From contig NZ_JTAM01000006.1 of NCBI RefSeq assembly GCF_000812565.1, positions 1 to 64,000 on the forward strand: 64,000 bases of DNA. The letters run 5' to 3'. Source of the DNA: Flammeovirga sp. OC4. GTDB lineage: Bacteria; Bacteroidota; Bacteroidia; Cytophagales; Flammeovirgaceae. The position numbers and the translations under genes are program-made. Below, piece by piece: positions 17,320 to 25,415 of the stretch (positions are counted from its first letter, which is position 1; each line of letters opens with the position of its first letter). The notes beneath the pieces were generated by a model that did not search any database, had not been told where the DNA came from, and was given only the letters and a program-made list of their open reading frames with translations.

Positions 17320-18816
17320 ATGAAAAAGAAATTATTACTTCTACTTTTGTCGATTGGAGTAGGTATGACAGTAGGAGTAGCTCCAGCCCTAGCAAGTGGA
17401 GGAGGTCATCCAGAGGCTGCTGCCTGGTCAGTTATTCCATTTGCAACATTATTAACGATGATTGCTACAGGACCACTTTTTTACGAAAAATTTTGGCATC
17501 ATAACTATCCAAAAGTAGCGGTAGGTCTAGCATCGGTTGTAGTGCTGTATTACATTTTCGGTTTACACAATACTCACGCACCAATCCATGCATTTTTTGA
17601 GTATTTCCAATTTATTGCCTTGCTATCAGGTTTGTATATCGCTTCAGGTGGTATCATGATTAAAGTAGATAGAAAAGGTACGCCAATGGTCAATACTATT
17701 TTATTAGTATTTGGAGCAGTTATATCAAATATCATTGGTACAACAGGGGCTTCAATGCTATTGATTAGACCATTTATGCGTCTAAACCAACAAAGACTTC
17801 AACCTTATCACATTGTATTCTTCATCTTCATTGTGAGTAATGTAGGTGGAGCATTAACACCAATTGGTGACCCTCCATTATTCTTAGGTTTCTTAAAAGG
17901 TGTGCCTTTTGAGTGGACATTAGTGCACAGTTTACCAATGTGGGCCTTTGCTATCACAGTTTTAGCATTAATTTTCTATTTCTTTGATAAACGTTTCATC
18001 AACAAAAGAAACTTATTACATGTTGGAGAGGAAGAAAAACAGTATACGAACAAGGTAAATATTACAGGTTCTAAAAACTTTGCATGGTTAGCTGTTTTAG
18101 TAGGTGCAGTATTCTTAGACCCTTCAAAAATCGGTTGGTTACCAGGTATTCTTCAAACACATGATGGTTTTTCTATTGGATTCTTAGCGGATTTAGAACA
18201 TCATGAGGGAGCTACATTATTCTCTTTTATTAGAGAACTTATTATGCTAACAGTAGGATTTTTATCTTTCAAATTAGCAGATAAAGAGGCAATCAATGGT
18301 AACGAATTTAACTTCGAGCCAATTCGTGAAGTAGCCTTTATCTTCATTGGTATTTTCGGTACAATGATGCCAGCACTTGAGTTAGTAGCCAACTTTGCGA
18401 AGTCTCCAGAAGGTGCAGCATTGATCACACACAATTCATTGTATTGGGCAACAGGTGCTTTATCAGGAATCTTGGATAATGCTCCAACATACTTGAACTT
18501 CTTTACTGCCGCAATGGCCTCTAAGGGTGCTGATATTGGTGTAGTGAAAGATGTGATTGACTTTACAAATGGTATTGTACAAGGATCTCCAAATGCTGAA
18601 GCTATATTAGAACTTACAGCGATCTCAGTGGCGGCAGTATTCTTCGGTGCAATGACTTATATTGGTAACGGACCTAACTTTATGGTGAAATCAATTGCTG
18701 AACAATCAGGTGTGGAAATGCCTTCATTCTTCGGTTATATTGTACGTTACTCATTACCTATCTTACTAAGCGTATTAATCGTTGTTTGGTTAGTATTCTT
18801 TGCTTTTGCAGGATAA
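17320..18816 (+). CDS. nhaD: NhaD-type Na+/H+ antiporter
   Basis: 498 residues. A cleavable-looking N-terminal segment (MKKKLLLLLLSIGVGMTVGVAPALA) precedes about 12 membrane helices of the ion transporter/NhaD superfamily. The key stretches are NIIGTTGASMLLIRP, NVGGALTPIGDPPLFLGFLKG and GILDNAPTYLNFF, which carry the conserved TGAS, GDPP and DNAPT residues of NhaD. It exchanges Na+ (or Li+) for H+ across the inner membrane, fitting a marine lifestyle. Monocistronic with a strong terminator. Confidence 0.9.
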   Translation: MKKKLLLLLLSIGVGMTVGVAPALASGGGHPEAAAWSVIPFATLLTMIATGPLFYEKFWHHNYPKVAVGLASVVVLYYIFGLHNTHAPIHAFFEYFQFIALLSGLYIASGGIMIKVDRKGTPMVNTILLVFGAVISNIIGTTGASMLLIRPFMRLNQQRLQPYHIVFFIFIVSNVGGALTPIGDPPLFLGFLKGVPFEWTLVHSLPMWAFAITVLALIFYFFDKRFINKRNLLHVGEEEKQYTNKVNITGSKNFAWLAVLVGAVFLDPSKIGWLPGILQTHDGFSIGFLADLEHHEGATLFSFIRELIMLTVGFLSFKLADKEAINGNEFNFEPIREVAFIFIGIFGTMMPALELVANFAKSPEGAALITHNSLYWATGALSGILDNAPTYLNFFTAAMASKGADIGVVKDVIDFTNGIVQGSPNAEAILELTAISVAAVFFGAMTYIGNGPNFMVKSIAEQSGVEMPSFFGYIVRYSLPILLSVLIVVWLVFFAFAG

Positions 18817-18853
18817 TATGCTTCTGAATTTTTATTCAGAACTTTAAAATATT

Positions 18854-18894
18854 AAAGCGTTATCATGGTTTTCCATGGTAGCGCTTTTTCTTTT
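18854..18894 (+). terminator. terminator of nhaD
   Basis: Stem AAAGCG-TATCATGG with CCATGGTA-CGCTTT (single-base asymmetries) and a TTTT loop, followed by a T run. A smaller hairpin, TTCTGAA-TTTTTA-TTCAGAA, lies just before it at 18822-18841. Confidence 0.85.
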
Positions 18895-18943
18895 TTAGGG
18901 GAAATAATAAATCCTATTCACTACTTTTCTCTTAGTACTTGTT

Positions 18944-18951
18944 TATATTTG
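18944..18951 (+). promoter_or_regulatory. -7 box TATATTTG of gldB
   Basis: Exact TAnnTTTG match followed by ACC, about 37 bp before the gldB ATG. Confidence 0.5.
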
Positions 18952-18988
18952 ACCGCTAAATTAATAAATCAAACGGATCGGATTTTTT

Positions 18989-20020
18989 ATGAGAAATATG
19001 TATTCCCATTTTTTAGTAGGAGTGTTGCTGTTATTGACTTTTATAAGTTGTAATAATGATACTGAAAAGAAGGAAGTTCCTGATGTATCAAATATTGAGG
19101 TCAATGTAGAAGTAAGGAGATTGGAGCAGGAAATTTTTGCTTTGAAAAGTAAGGATGAGATTGTAAAGTATCTGATTGAAAATCCTGAAATAGAACAAAA
19201 GTATTTCCTTCAAGCGGGACTTTACCCTTCAAGAACCTATTTGGTAGATGCACTTTGGGATTTTAGACAGAAGGTAGAAAATGATACTTTGAAATTAGAT
19301 GCAGATAGAATTTTTGGCGATTTCGAAAAGCAAAAGAAAGAGTTTGAACAAGCATTTAAATATATAAAATACCACTTCCCTGATTTTGTGCCGCCCAAAA
19401 TTTACACTTCAGTTTCAGGTTTTGCTAATTGGGGCTTCGGTGGTGACGTCATTGACTTCGGTGATTTTATCGTGATAGGTCTGGATTACTTTGAAGGTGA
19501 AACGGCAACTTATAGAGTACCTGAGGTGCCTAATTATATTCTAAAGCGTTATTCTCCTGACTATTTAGTTCCTTTTACGATTCAAATCCTTTCAAATCGA
19601 TTTAATAAGGTAAATGCGAATGATAGGACTGTCTTGTCGCATATGATTGCTTGGGGAAAGGCTTATGAGTTTGTGGATGAAGTATTACCTTATGTTCCAG
19701 ATACCATAAAAGTAGCGTATACTGAGCAGCAATTAGTAGAAGTCAACTACAATGAAGGGTATATATGGTCTCACTTTGTCGAAAATGAGCTCTTGTATAA
19801 GTCTGAGCGAATGGCAGTGAAGCGTTACGTTGATGATAGACCCACAACATCAGAAATATCAGGAGAGAGCCCAGGAAGAATAGGAAGGTGGTTAGGATGG
19901 AGAATTGTTAGCAGTTATATGAAAGCGAATCCTGAAGTAACGCTACCTAAATTGATGGCAGACGATAATGCTAACAAAATTTTAAGACAATCTAAGTATA
20001 AACCATTGAGTAGAAAGTAG
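18989..20020 (+). CDS. gldB: gliding motility lipoprotein GldB
   Basis: 343 residues with a lipoprotein signal peptide (GVLLLLTFISC, Cys21). The body matches GldB: YPSRTYLVDALWDFRQKV, the DFVPPKIYTSVSGFANWGF stretch, VIGLDYFEGE, and a C-terminal RIGRWLGWRIVSSYMKANP segment, with a fold related to zinc-dependent peptidases of the DUF2268 kind but without HExxH. GldB is one of the proteins needed for surface gliding in Flavobacterium johnsoniae; its molecular role is unresolved. It stands alone, with none of the other gld genes in the window. Confidence 0.85.
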   Translation: MRNMYSHFLVGVLLLLTFISCNNDTEKKEVPDVSNIEVNVEVRRLEQEIFALKSKDEIVKYLIENPEIEQKYFLQAGLYPSRTYLVDALWDFRQKVENDTLKLDADRIFGDFEKQKKEFEQAFKYIKYHFPDFVPPKIYTSVSGFANWGFGGDVIDFGDFIVIGLDYFEGETATYRVPEVPNYILKRYSPDYLVPFTIQILSNRFNKVNANDRTVLSHMIAWGKAYEFVDEVLPYVPDTIKVAYTEQQLVEVNYNEGYIWSHFVENELLYKSERMAVKRYVDDRPTTSEISGESPGRIGRWLGWRIVSSYMKANPEVTLPKLMADDNANKILRQSKYKPLSRK

Positions 20021-20133
20021 TTTCGCTAATTTTTTGATTTTGAACCTAATATTACCCTTTAAGCAAAGAAATATTAGATTACTCTAAACAATCTTAAAGG
20101 ATTAGTATGTGTCTGTAATAATATTTAGTATTG

Positions 20134-20318
20134 GTAAACGAGGAATATTCAGCGTTTTATACTCGCCTTATTGGAGTATTTTAATGCTATTTTGATAAGG
20201 TGAGCACCAAAGAGCTTATTTTGGTGGACATTTGATTTATATATCAATGTTGAAAAAATTATTTATATCCTCGTTTACTGAGCCTCCCCTATTGTTTTGC
20301 AGTATGTGGAGGTTTTTT
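20134..20318 (+). ncRNA. candidate structured small RNA with terminator
   Basis: In the 420-bp gap between gldB and hpf. An 11-bp perfect stem (20134-20144 with 20268-20278) encloses three hairpins in a row: P2 (20162-20171 with 20195-20204, one G-U), P3 (20205-20211 with 20220-20226, directly abutting P2) and P4 (20228-20236 with 20243-20250, one bulge). It is followed by CCTCC, a 20-nt loop, GGAGG and six T (20283-20318), a plausible terminator. No open frame covers it. It lacks the conserved cores of tmRNA, RNase P RNA and SRP RNA. A 6S-like RNA is possible but not shown. Upstream, an 8-bp hairpin at 20046-20080 may belong to the gldB 3' end. Confidence 0.5.
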
Positions 20319-20347
20319 AGTTTGTAATATGTTTTAAACTGCAAAAT

Positions 20348-20383
20348 AAAAAAGGCAGTCCATCTTACAATGAACTGCCCTTT
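20348..20383 (-). terminator. terminator of hpf
   Basis: AAAGGCAGT pairs with ACTGCCxTTT around a 13-nt centre. On the minus strand the hairpin is followed by a T run. Confidence 0.8.
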
Positions 20384-20440
20384 AGCATCTTTTTATATTG
20401 AACTTTTAGCCTCGTTTTCTACAAATGAGGTGGTTTGAGC

Positions 20441-20755
20441 TTAAGCTCCTGATTTATCTAAAAGTTTCTCTTTATATTTTTTTACTTGGCGGCGTAAAGA
20501 TTCAGTTGCTTCGTCTGTTGCTACTTCAAAAGATACACCGTGCTTTTTAGCAACTAGAATATCTCCTGGAAGATGTAGCTTGATTTCAACTACCTTGTTA
20601 TCTCGACTGTTGTCACCATTTTTTTCTACCCTTAGGAATACTTCTCCTCCTGTAAAACGGTCATAAAAAGTTTCCAATTTATTAATTTTAATCTCAATAA
20701 AATCGATTAATTTCTGATCTGCTGTGAAATGTATTGATTGGATGTCGAGTTTCAT
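20441..20755 (-). CDS. hpf: short-form ribosome hibernation promoting factor
   Basis: 104 residues forming one HPF/RaiA (S30AE) domain: IQSIHFTADQKLIDFIEIKINKLETFYD, then the RDNKVVEIKLHLPGD strand and a basic C-terminal helix (SLRRQVKKYKEKLLD). It binds the decoding region of idle ribosomes and shuts down translation in stationary phase. There is no long-form C-terminal dimerisation domain. It lies downstream of xerC/D and rpsU on the same strand, an order common in Bacteroidota. Confidence 0.92.
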   Translation of the reverse strand: MKLDIQSIHFTADQKLIDFIEIKINKLETFYDRFTGGEVFLRVEKNGDNSRDNKVVEIKLHLPGDILVAKKHGVSFEVATDEATESLRRQVKKYKEKLLDKSGA

Positions 20756-20943
20756 ATTCTTACAGTTTTATGTGTTATGAAAAATTTTAACTGTGAAAAG
20801 ATGCTGTACAATTTTCTCATTTGTACAAAACAATGTGTCGTATAACACCCTGCTAAAAGTATTAATTTTACCGTTTATCTTATAATCTATATTACGGCTT
20901 TTTTCCAACTTGGTTGTATGAATTTACAACATTTTTTCAGTAT

Positions 20944-21834
20944 TCAAACCCTTTTTTTCTTTGCTCTAGGGTGGGCTTGTGCATGTACTTTTTTCATTCT
21001 TTGGAGCGAAGAATGTGTATATATCTGAGTGGCAGAAAGATTGGCATGTCCAAGGAGTTCTTTTACGTCGTTTAAGGCTGCTCCTTTTTCCAAAATATTT
21101 GTTGCAAAAGAATGTCTTAAAATATGTGGACTTTTTTTTCCTGCTGTTGTATTCAACTCCAAGTAGTGCTTTACAAGGCTGTAAAGCTGACTGTACTTCA
21201 AGGTGGCACCATCTTGTAGTAGGAATAGATCGGGGTTTTGATGTTCTTTTCTATTGCTAAGGTAAGTTTTAAGTTGTTGTACTAATACTGCATGTAAAGG
21301 AACGATACGCTCCTTATCACGTTTTCCTAAGACTTTTACAGTATTCTTATAAAAGTCTAGATCTTTGACTTGTATGCTTAATAACTCATTTGCTCTTAAT
21401 CCAGTTCCATAAAGGAACTCAAAAATTAGTTTATCCCTTATTCCATCAAAAGAGTCGTCAAAAACTTCTCCATTGAGCATATTATCCATTTCTTGTGGTT
21501 TGACATACTGAGGGATTCTTTTCGAGGTTTTTAATACATGTAAAGTCTTGGCAGGGTCAATTTCTATGATACCACATTGTTTTAAGTACTTATAGAAACT
21601 TTTTAGAGAAGTACTTTTCCGATTAATACTTCTTGGACTCAAATCCGATTCCATTAATGAAGCTACCCAAATTCTAACTTCAGCTTTAGTTGCTTTTTCG
21701 AGTGACGCATTTCCATCTTCTTCTTTCAAAAAAGCTTGGAACTGTTCTAAGTCAATTCTATAAGCGGTGATGGTATGGGAACTTACTTTCTTTTCAAATT
21801 CTAGATAAGTTAAAAAAGATTGGAGTATTGTCAT
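20944..21834 (-). CDS. XerC/XerD-type tyrosine recombinase
   Basis: 296 residues. An N-terminal SAM-like DNA-binding domain (1-85, FLTYLEFEKKVSSHTITAYRIDLEQF) precedes a catalytic domain with the full tyrosine recombinase set: Arg in GTGLRANELL, Lys in GKRDKERIVPL, HILRH with the His-x-x-Arg pair, and HANLSATQIYTHS with the final His and nucleophile Tyr. Length and motifs fit the housekeeping XerC/D family that resolves chromosome dimers at dif. No tRNA-end target or phage genes are nearby, so it is not read as an integrase of a mobile element. Confidence 0.9.
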   Translation of the reverse strand: MTILQSFLTYLEFEKKVSSHTITAYRIDLEQFQAFLKEEDGNASLEKATKAEVRIWVASLMESDLSPRSINRKSTSLKSFYKYLKQCGIIEIDPAKTLHVLKTSKRIPQYVKPQEMDNMLNGEVFDDSFDGIRDKLIFEFLYGTGLRANELLSIQVKDLDFYKNTVKVLGKRDKERIVPLHAVLVQQLKTYLSNRKEHQNPDLFLLQDGATLKYSQLYSLVKHYLELNTTAGKKSPHILRHSFATNILEKGAALNDVKELLGHANLSATQIYTHSSLQRMKKVHAQAHPRAKKKRV

Positions 21835-21993
21835 ATAAATATACCTGCTGTTCGTACTCGTCGAAAACTCTATTCATTTTAATTTATGAATCTCAAAATA
21901 CTAATTTATTATTACTCAATACACAATTATATTTCGAAGAGTACTTGCGTCTAAATTACACTTAAAATTTAGAATTTGAAAATTTTTTACAGC

Positions 21994-22028
21994 AAAAAGC
22001 CCATCAATTTTAAAATTGATGGGCTTTT
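21994..22028 (-). terminator. terminator of rpsU
   Basis: A nearly perfect palindrome (AAAAGCCCATCAATTTT with its complement, almost no loop), 22 bp after the rpsU stop, T-rich after the hairpin on the minus strand. Confidence 0.85.
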
Positions 22029-22050
22029 ATTGAGAACTCAAAAAAAGAGA

Positions 22051-22245
22051 TTAAGCACCTTGCTCAGTTCTCATTTTGATTTTGTAAGCTGTTTTGATAG
22101 CTTTTTTACGGTCAGCTACTGATTGCTTCTCATAGTAAGCACGTGCACGTAATTGACGTAATACTTTTGTTCTCTCAAATTTCTTTTTGAAACGTTTAAG
22201 AGCACGGTCGATAGACTCGTTATCTTTTACTTTAATTTCGATCAT
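22051..22245 (-). CDS. rpsU: 30S ribosomal protein S21 (bS21)
   Basis: 64 residues: IEIKVKDNESIDRALKRFKKKF followed by the basic helix typical of bS21. In Bacteroidota, bS21 helps bury the anti-Shine-Dalgarno end of 16S rRNA. Unlike its neighbours, this gene has a clear SD-like AAGGA at a good distance from the start, fitting the feedback control known for rpsU in Flavobacterium. A TATATTTG box lies upstream at 22299-22306. Confidence 0.96.
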   Translation of the reverse strand: MIEIKVKDNESIDRALKRFKKKFERTKVLRQLRARAYYEKQSVADRKKAIKTAYKIKMRTEQGA

Positions 22246-22252
22246 TATATTT

Positions 22253-22257
22253 TCCTT
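22253..22257 (-). promoter_or_regulatory. Shine-Dalgarno-like site of rpsU
   Basis: Minus strand reads AAAAGGAAAATATA then ATG, placing AAGGA 7 nt before the start codon. Most genes in this window have no SD, so its presence at rpsU is notable and may allow bS21 autoregulation. Confidence 0.5.
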
Positions 22258-22298
22258 TTAATAAGGTTTTTTCAAATTCAATTCATGATTTCGGATCG

Positions 22299-22306
22299 CA
22301 AATATA
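22299..22306 (-). promoter_or_regulatory. -7 box TATATTTG of rpsU
   Basis: Exact TAnnTTTG match followed by CG on the minus strand, about 54 bp upstream of the start codon. No TTG at the standard spacing. Confidence 0.45.
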
Positions 22307-22379
22307 ATCAAGTTTTATATAAAAGGAAAATGATTTGCAAAAATAATCGAGAAGATTTCTAAATGATTCTTATTGATTG

Positions 22380-23456
22380 TCAATCTTGTAGTACTAGAAT
22401 TTCTCTTTCAATCTCCTTCCAAGAGAAGTTGGAATAGGTAGCAATCGACAGCATATCCCCCTTATTGAGTACAGTATCAGGGTTTGGACAGGCATCTGTC
22501 TTACCATTTTGTATTAAAGCAATAACATTACATTGCTGATTTAGTTTCACGCTGGCCTTCATAATTTTTAATTGAAGATCCATCCATTTTATACCATCTA
22601 GGCTATTAATTTCCACCGTGGCAGGGTTAGCTCCTTTGGTATTATATAATAAATCCTCTACAACCATAGCCGAATAAGGGTCTTGGCACTCTTGTACAAT
22701 AGCTAAAACTGAAAGGTCGGCATTAATATAGGTTGCATTATTATCATCGAACATCCAAGTATTGGCTTTTTCAACTAATACAAATAAAACTCTTGTTCCA
22801 TCAGTGACAAAACGTTCCAATAAATCAACCGTCGTTTTCGTTGCTCCGTCAGCGGAAGAAACATTGGTCGCATTTGGAAATACAATGATTGTTTTATTTT
22901 GATTGATGTTGGCATTCAAGTAAGTACTTTTTTGTAAAGGACAGCCTTTAACAAAGTGTATGTTAGGTATTTCTTGAATTTCTAGGGGTAATGATTCGAT
23001 ATTATTATCGACAAAACATATCCCAACATCTTTTTCAATAGCTCTTAATTCCTCAATAAAATTCTTAGCGATGGCAGTGGCTGGGAAGTTAAAAATTACA
23101 TACCCATCTTTAAATGGATTTTTCATATAGCCTAATTTCTTTTGTGTTTTGTGATATTCCTTATAATCAAATACAGCACTGAACATTGCTCCAACAAATG
23201 CAATACTAACAGTACTTAGAACCATGGTAATAATTCGTCCAAATAATGTCTCCGCTGGTCGGTTACCATATCCAACAGTGGTGGCGGTTTGCCAAGTTTG
23301 CCAGATCGCTTCGTTCCATGAAACAGCTTCAACATATTTAAATAAAATAGCGAAAGCAGCATTTATCAGTAAAGTATATATAATAATCCGCTTTACTCTA
23401 CCGTACTCTTCACTACCTCTATGGAGTCTAAACTTCCGAAATAAGTTGAAAATCAT
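22380..23456 (-). CDS. two-helix potassium channel with RCK-like cytosolic domain
   Basis: 358 residues. Two membrane helices (about 24-40 and 72-95) flank a pore loop with the selectivity filter TVGYGN (60-65). The rest is a Rossmann-like cytosolic region resembling RCK/TrkA-N (YVIFNFPATAIAKNFIEEL, then an FVKGCPLQKSTYLNANI segment) and a smaller C-terminal part. It should carry K+ across the inner membrane under control of a bound ligand. The canonical GxGxxG nucleotide site is replaced by NFPATA, so the ligand may differ from NAD. Confidence 0.82.
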   Translation of the reverse strand: MIFNLFRKFRLHRGSEEYGRVKRIIIYTLLINAAFAILFKYVEAVSWNEAIWQTWQTATTVGYGNRPAETLFGRIITMVLSTVSIAFVGAMFSAVFDYKEYHKTQKKLGYMKNPFKDGYVIFNFPATAIAKNFIEELRAIEKDVGICFVDNNIESLPLEIQEIPNIHFVKGCPLQKSTYLNANINQNKTIIVFPNATNVSSADGATKTTVDLLERFVTDGTRVLFVLVEKANTWMFDDNNATYINADLSVLAIVQECQDPYSAMVVEDLLYNTKGANPATVEINSLDGIKWMDLQLKIMKASVKLNQQCNVIALIQNGKTDACPNPDTVLNKGDMLSIATYSNFSWKEIEREILVLQD

Positions 23457-23654
23457 ATCAAAATTTGATTGTCGTTTGACTTTATATATTAAAGTGATGT
23501 GTAATACACCTTTTAATCATCTACCTATTTTAAAATAAAAGCTTTCATCTAAAAAATATAAGTAGGGTACCTAAATATAAGGTACAAGATTGAGGAATGA
23601 AGAATTAATCTATTCCAAAATAAGTAGCTTAACTCTATTTAGGAAATAACATTA

Positions 23655-24317
23655 TCAGCGTTGACTGTCTTCCTTTTCTTTATAGTTATACTTGAAACCT
23701 TTATTTTCTAAGTTTCTATAACCTTCAAATGAAAAATCATCTTCTACTTCTAATATTTTCTTTCTTGAAAATTCTGTTTCCACATGTCTATAATAGTAAG
23801 CAAGTACACAACCTACAATGAACCCCGATAGGTGAGATTCCCAAGAAATACCTTCTTCATTAGGAACTAGGCCTACAAGCATACCGTGGTTGAGAACGGC
23901 AATACAAAGTGAAATAATAAGAGAACCGGGGTTTTTCTGAAAGATGCCTATGAAAAAAAGGAAGGAGGCAATACCATAGATCACACCACTTGCCCCAATA
24001 TGAAAGGATGGCCTAGCAAAGAGCCAAACCATAATGCCTGTATATAAGGTAAGTTGCCTTAAGACTTTTGAGGCAATTTTTGGGATAAAGAAATACAGTG
24101 AAAAACAGAGGATGGCAAATGAAACAGTGTTAGAAAAAAGGTGTTTGAAGCCACCGTGAATAAAAGGATGGAGAAAAATTCCAAAGATCCCTAATCGGTT
24201 ACGGGGATAAATTCCAAAATGAAAGAGATCGACTCCTAAAGACCATTCAATACTCTTTAGGAGCCATGCTACAGCTATTAATAATAAAGTAATTTTCGCT
24301 CCTTTATTTATTGTCAT
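23655..24317 (-). CDS. rhomboid-family intramembrane serine protease
   Basis: 220 residues with about six membrane helices. The rhomboid signatures are HPFIHGGFKHLFSNT in the second helix region, the nucleophile Ser in HIGASGVIYG, and the catalytic His in WESHLSG. It cleaves substrates inside the inner membrane. A GTG at 24326 is in frame, but the ATG at 24317 gives a normal start. It overlaps the 3' end of phoH by 14 bp, so the two are co-transcribed. The C-terminal 35 residues are charged and cytosolic. Confidence 0.88.
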   Translation of the reverse strand: MTINKGAKITLLLIAVAWLLKSIEWSLGVDLFHFGIYPRNRLGIFGIFLHPFIHGGFKHLFSNTVSFAILCFSLYFFIPKIASKVLRQLTLYTGIMVWLFARPSFHIGASGVIYGIASFLFFIGIFQKNPGSLIISLCIAVLNHGMLVGLVPNEEGISWESHLSGFIVGCVLAYYYRHVETEFSRKKILEVEDDFSFEGYRNLENKGFKYNYKEKEDSQR

Positions 24318-25287
24318 TCTTAGCACTCTCTTTTTCTTCTTTCTTTCTATCTTCCACTTTTTTGTAAGCAGAAATAATACTTTTTACTAATCTATGTCTT
24401 ACAACATCTTTTTGAGTAAGATGCATTACTTTAATGCCTGGTACATTAGAGAGTATTCTTGATGCCGTTACTAACCCTGATCGTTGTCTTGGAGGTAAAT
24501 CAATCTGAGATTCATCACCCGTAATTACCATTTTTGAGTCCGGTCCCAAACGAGTAAGCAACATTTTCATTTGCATCTCCGTTGTGTTTTGTGCTTCATC
24601 TAACAATACAAACGCGTTAGAGAGCGTTCTACCTCTCATGTAGGCTAATGGTGCGATTTCAATGACTCTGTTTTCCATATAGAACTTTAATTTTTCAGAT
24701 GGAATCATATCATCGAGTGCATCATAAATAGGTCTTAAGTAAGGATCAACTTTATCTTTTAAGTCACCTGGTAAAAAACCAAGGCTTTCACCTGCCTCAA
24801 CGGCAGGACGAGAAATGATAATACGTTTTACTTGCTTATTTTTTAATGCTTTTACCGCTAAGGCAGTTGCCACATATGTTTTACCTGTACCTGCTGGCCC
24901 AAGGGCAAAAACGAGATCATTTTTCTTTATGGCATTGACTAGTTTTTGCTGATTGCTTGTTTTAGGTCGGATTGCAATTCCTTTTGCTCCGTAAAGTAAT
25001 ATTTCATCTTTAATGTCCTCATCATGTAGATCCGCATTCATTTCTACATAATCCAAAACATTATCTACAGTCACTTTTCCAAACTTTTTATAATGAATGA
25101 GTAATTCATTAATGGCTTTGTGTACCTTGATAATTTCAGCACTCGTACCCTGTATACGAATCTCATTTCCCCTAGCTATGATTTTACTATGAGGGAAAGC
25201 TGTTGATAATTCTTTGATATTACTGTTGTCAACTCCTAAGAAATCAACCAAAGTAACATCTTCTAATGGAATTACTTTTTCTATCAA
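24304..25287 (-). CDS. PhoH-like ATPase
   Basis: 327 residues. An N-terminal KH-like RNA-binding segment (about 20-70) is followed by the PhoH P-loop domain: Walker A GPAGTGKT (130-137), Walker B VLLDEAQN, and the MVITGDESQIDLP and DVVRHRLVKSII motifs. PhoH-like (YbeZ) proteins are cytosolic ATPases linked to ribosome maturation and RNA handling, usually with YbeY; ybeY is not in this window. A lysine/glutamate-rich tail ends the protein. Upstream gene of the phoH-rhomboid pair. Confidence 0.92.
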   Translation of the reverse strand: MIEKVIPLEDVTLVDFLGVDNSNIKELSTAFPHSKIIARGNEIRIQGTSAEIIKVHKAINELLIHYKKFGKVTVDNVLDYVEMNADLHDEDIKDEILLYGAKGIAIRPKTSNQQKLVNAIKKNDLVFALGPAGTGKTYVATALAVKALKNKQVKRIIISRPAVEAGESLGFLPGDLKDKVDPYLRPIYDALDDMIPSEKLKFYMENRVIEIAPLAYMRGRTLSNAFVLLDEAQNTTEMQMKMLLTRLGPDSKMVITGDESQIDLPPRQRSGLVTASRILSNVPGIKVMHLTQKDVVRHRLVKSIISAYKKVEDRKKEEKESAKNDNK

Positions 25288-25415
25288 ATGTTTATGTATT
25301 TAATTTTGTGATTTTTCTATTTAATCGACTTTGAATTAGTTACAAATAAATAGTTTATACTAACTTGTTTCAAATGTCAAATTTACCGAGAATTTGCGAG
25401 ATAAACGAAGTAAAC

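Noticed and set aside
20134-20318. Element considered as tmRNA, RNase P RNA or SRP RNA
   Set aside because: No tag-peptide frame or tRNA-like end, no GAAAGTCCGGGC-type core and no GGTCAGG...GGAAGGAAGCAGCC core. Kept only as an unassigned structured RNA.
20944-21834. Tyrosine recombinase as the integrase of a mobile element
   Set aside because: No direct repeats, tRNA-end target or phage/ICE genes nearby; length and neighbours (rpsU, hpf) fit the housekeeping Xer enzyme.
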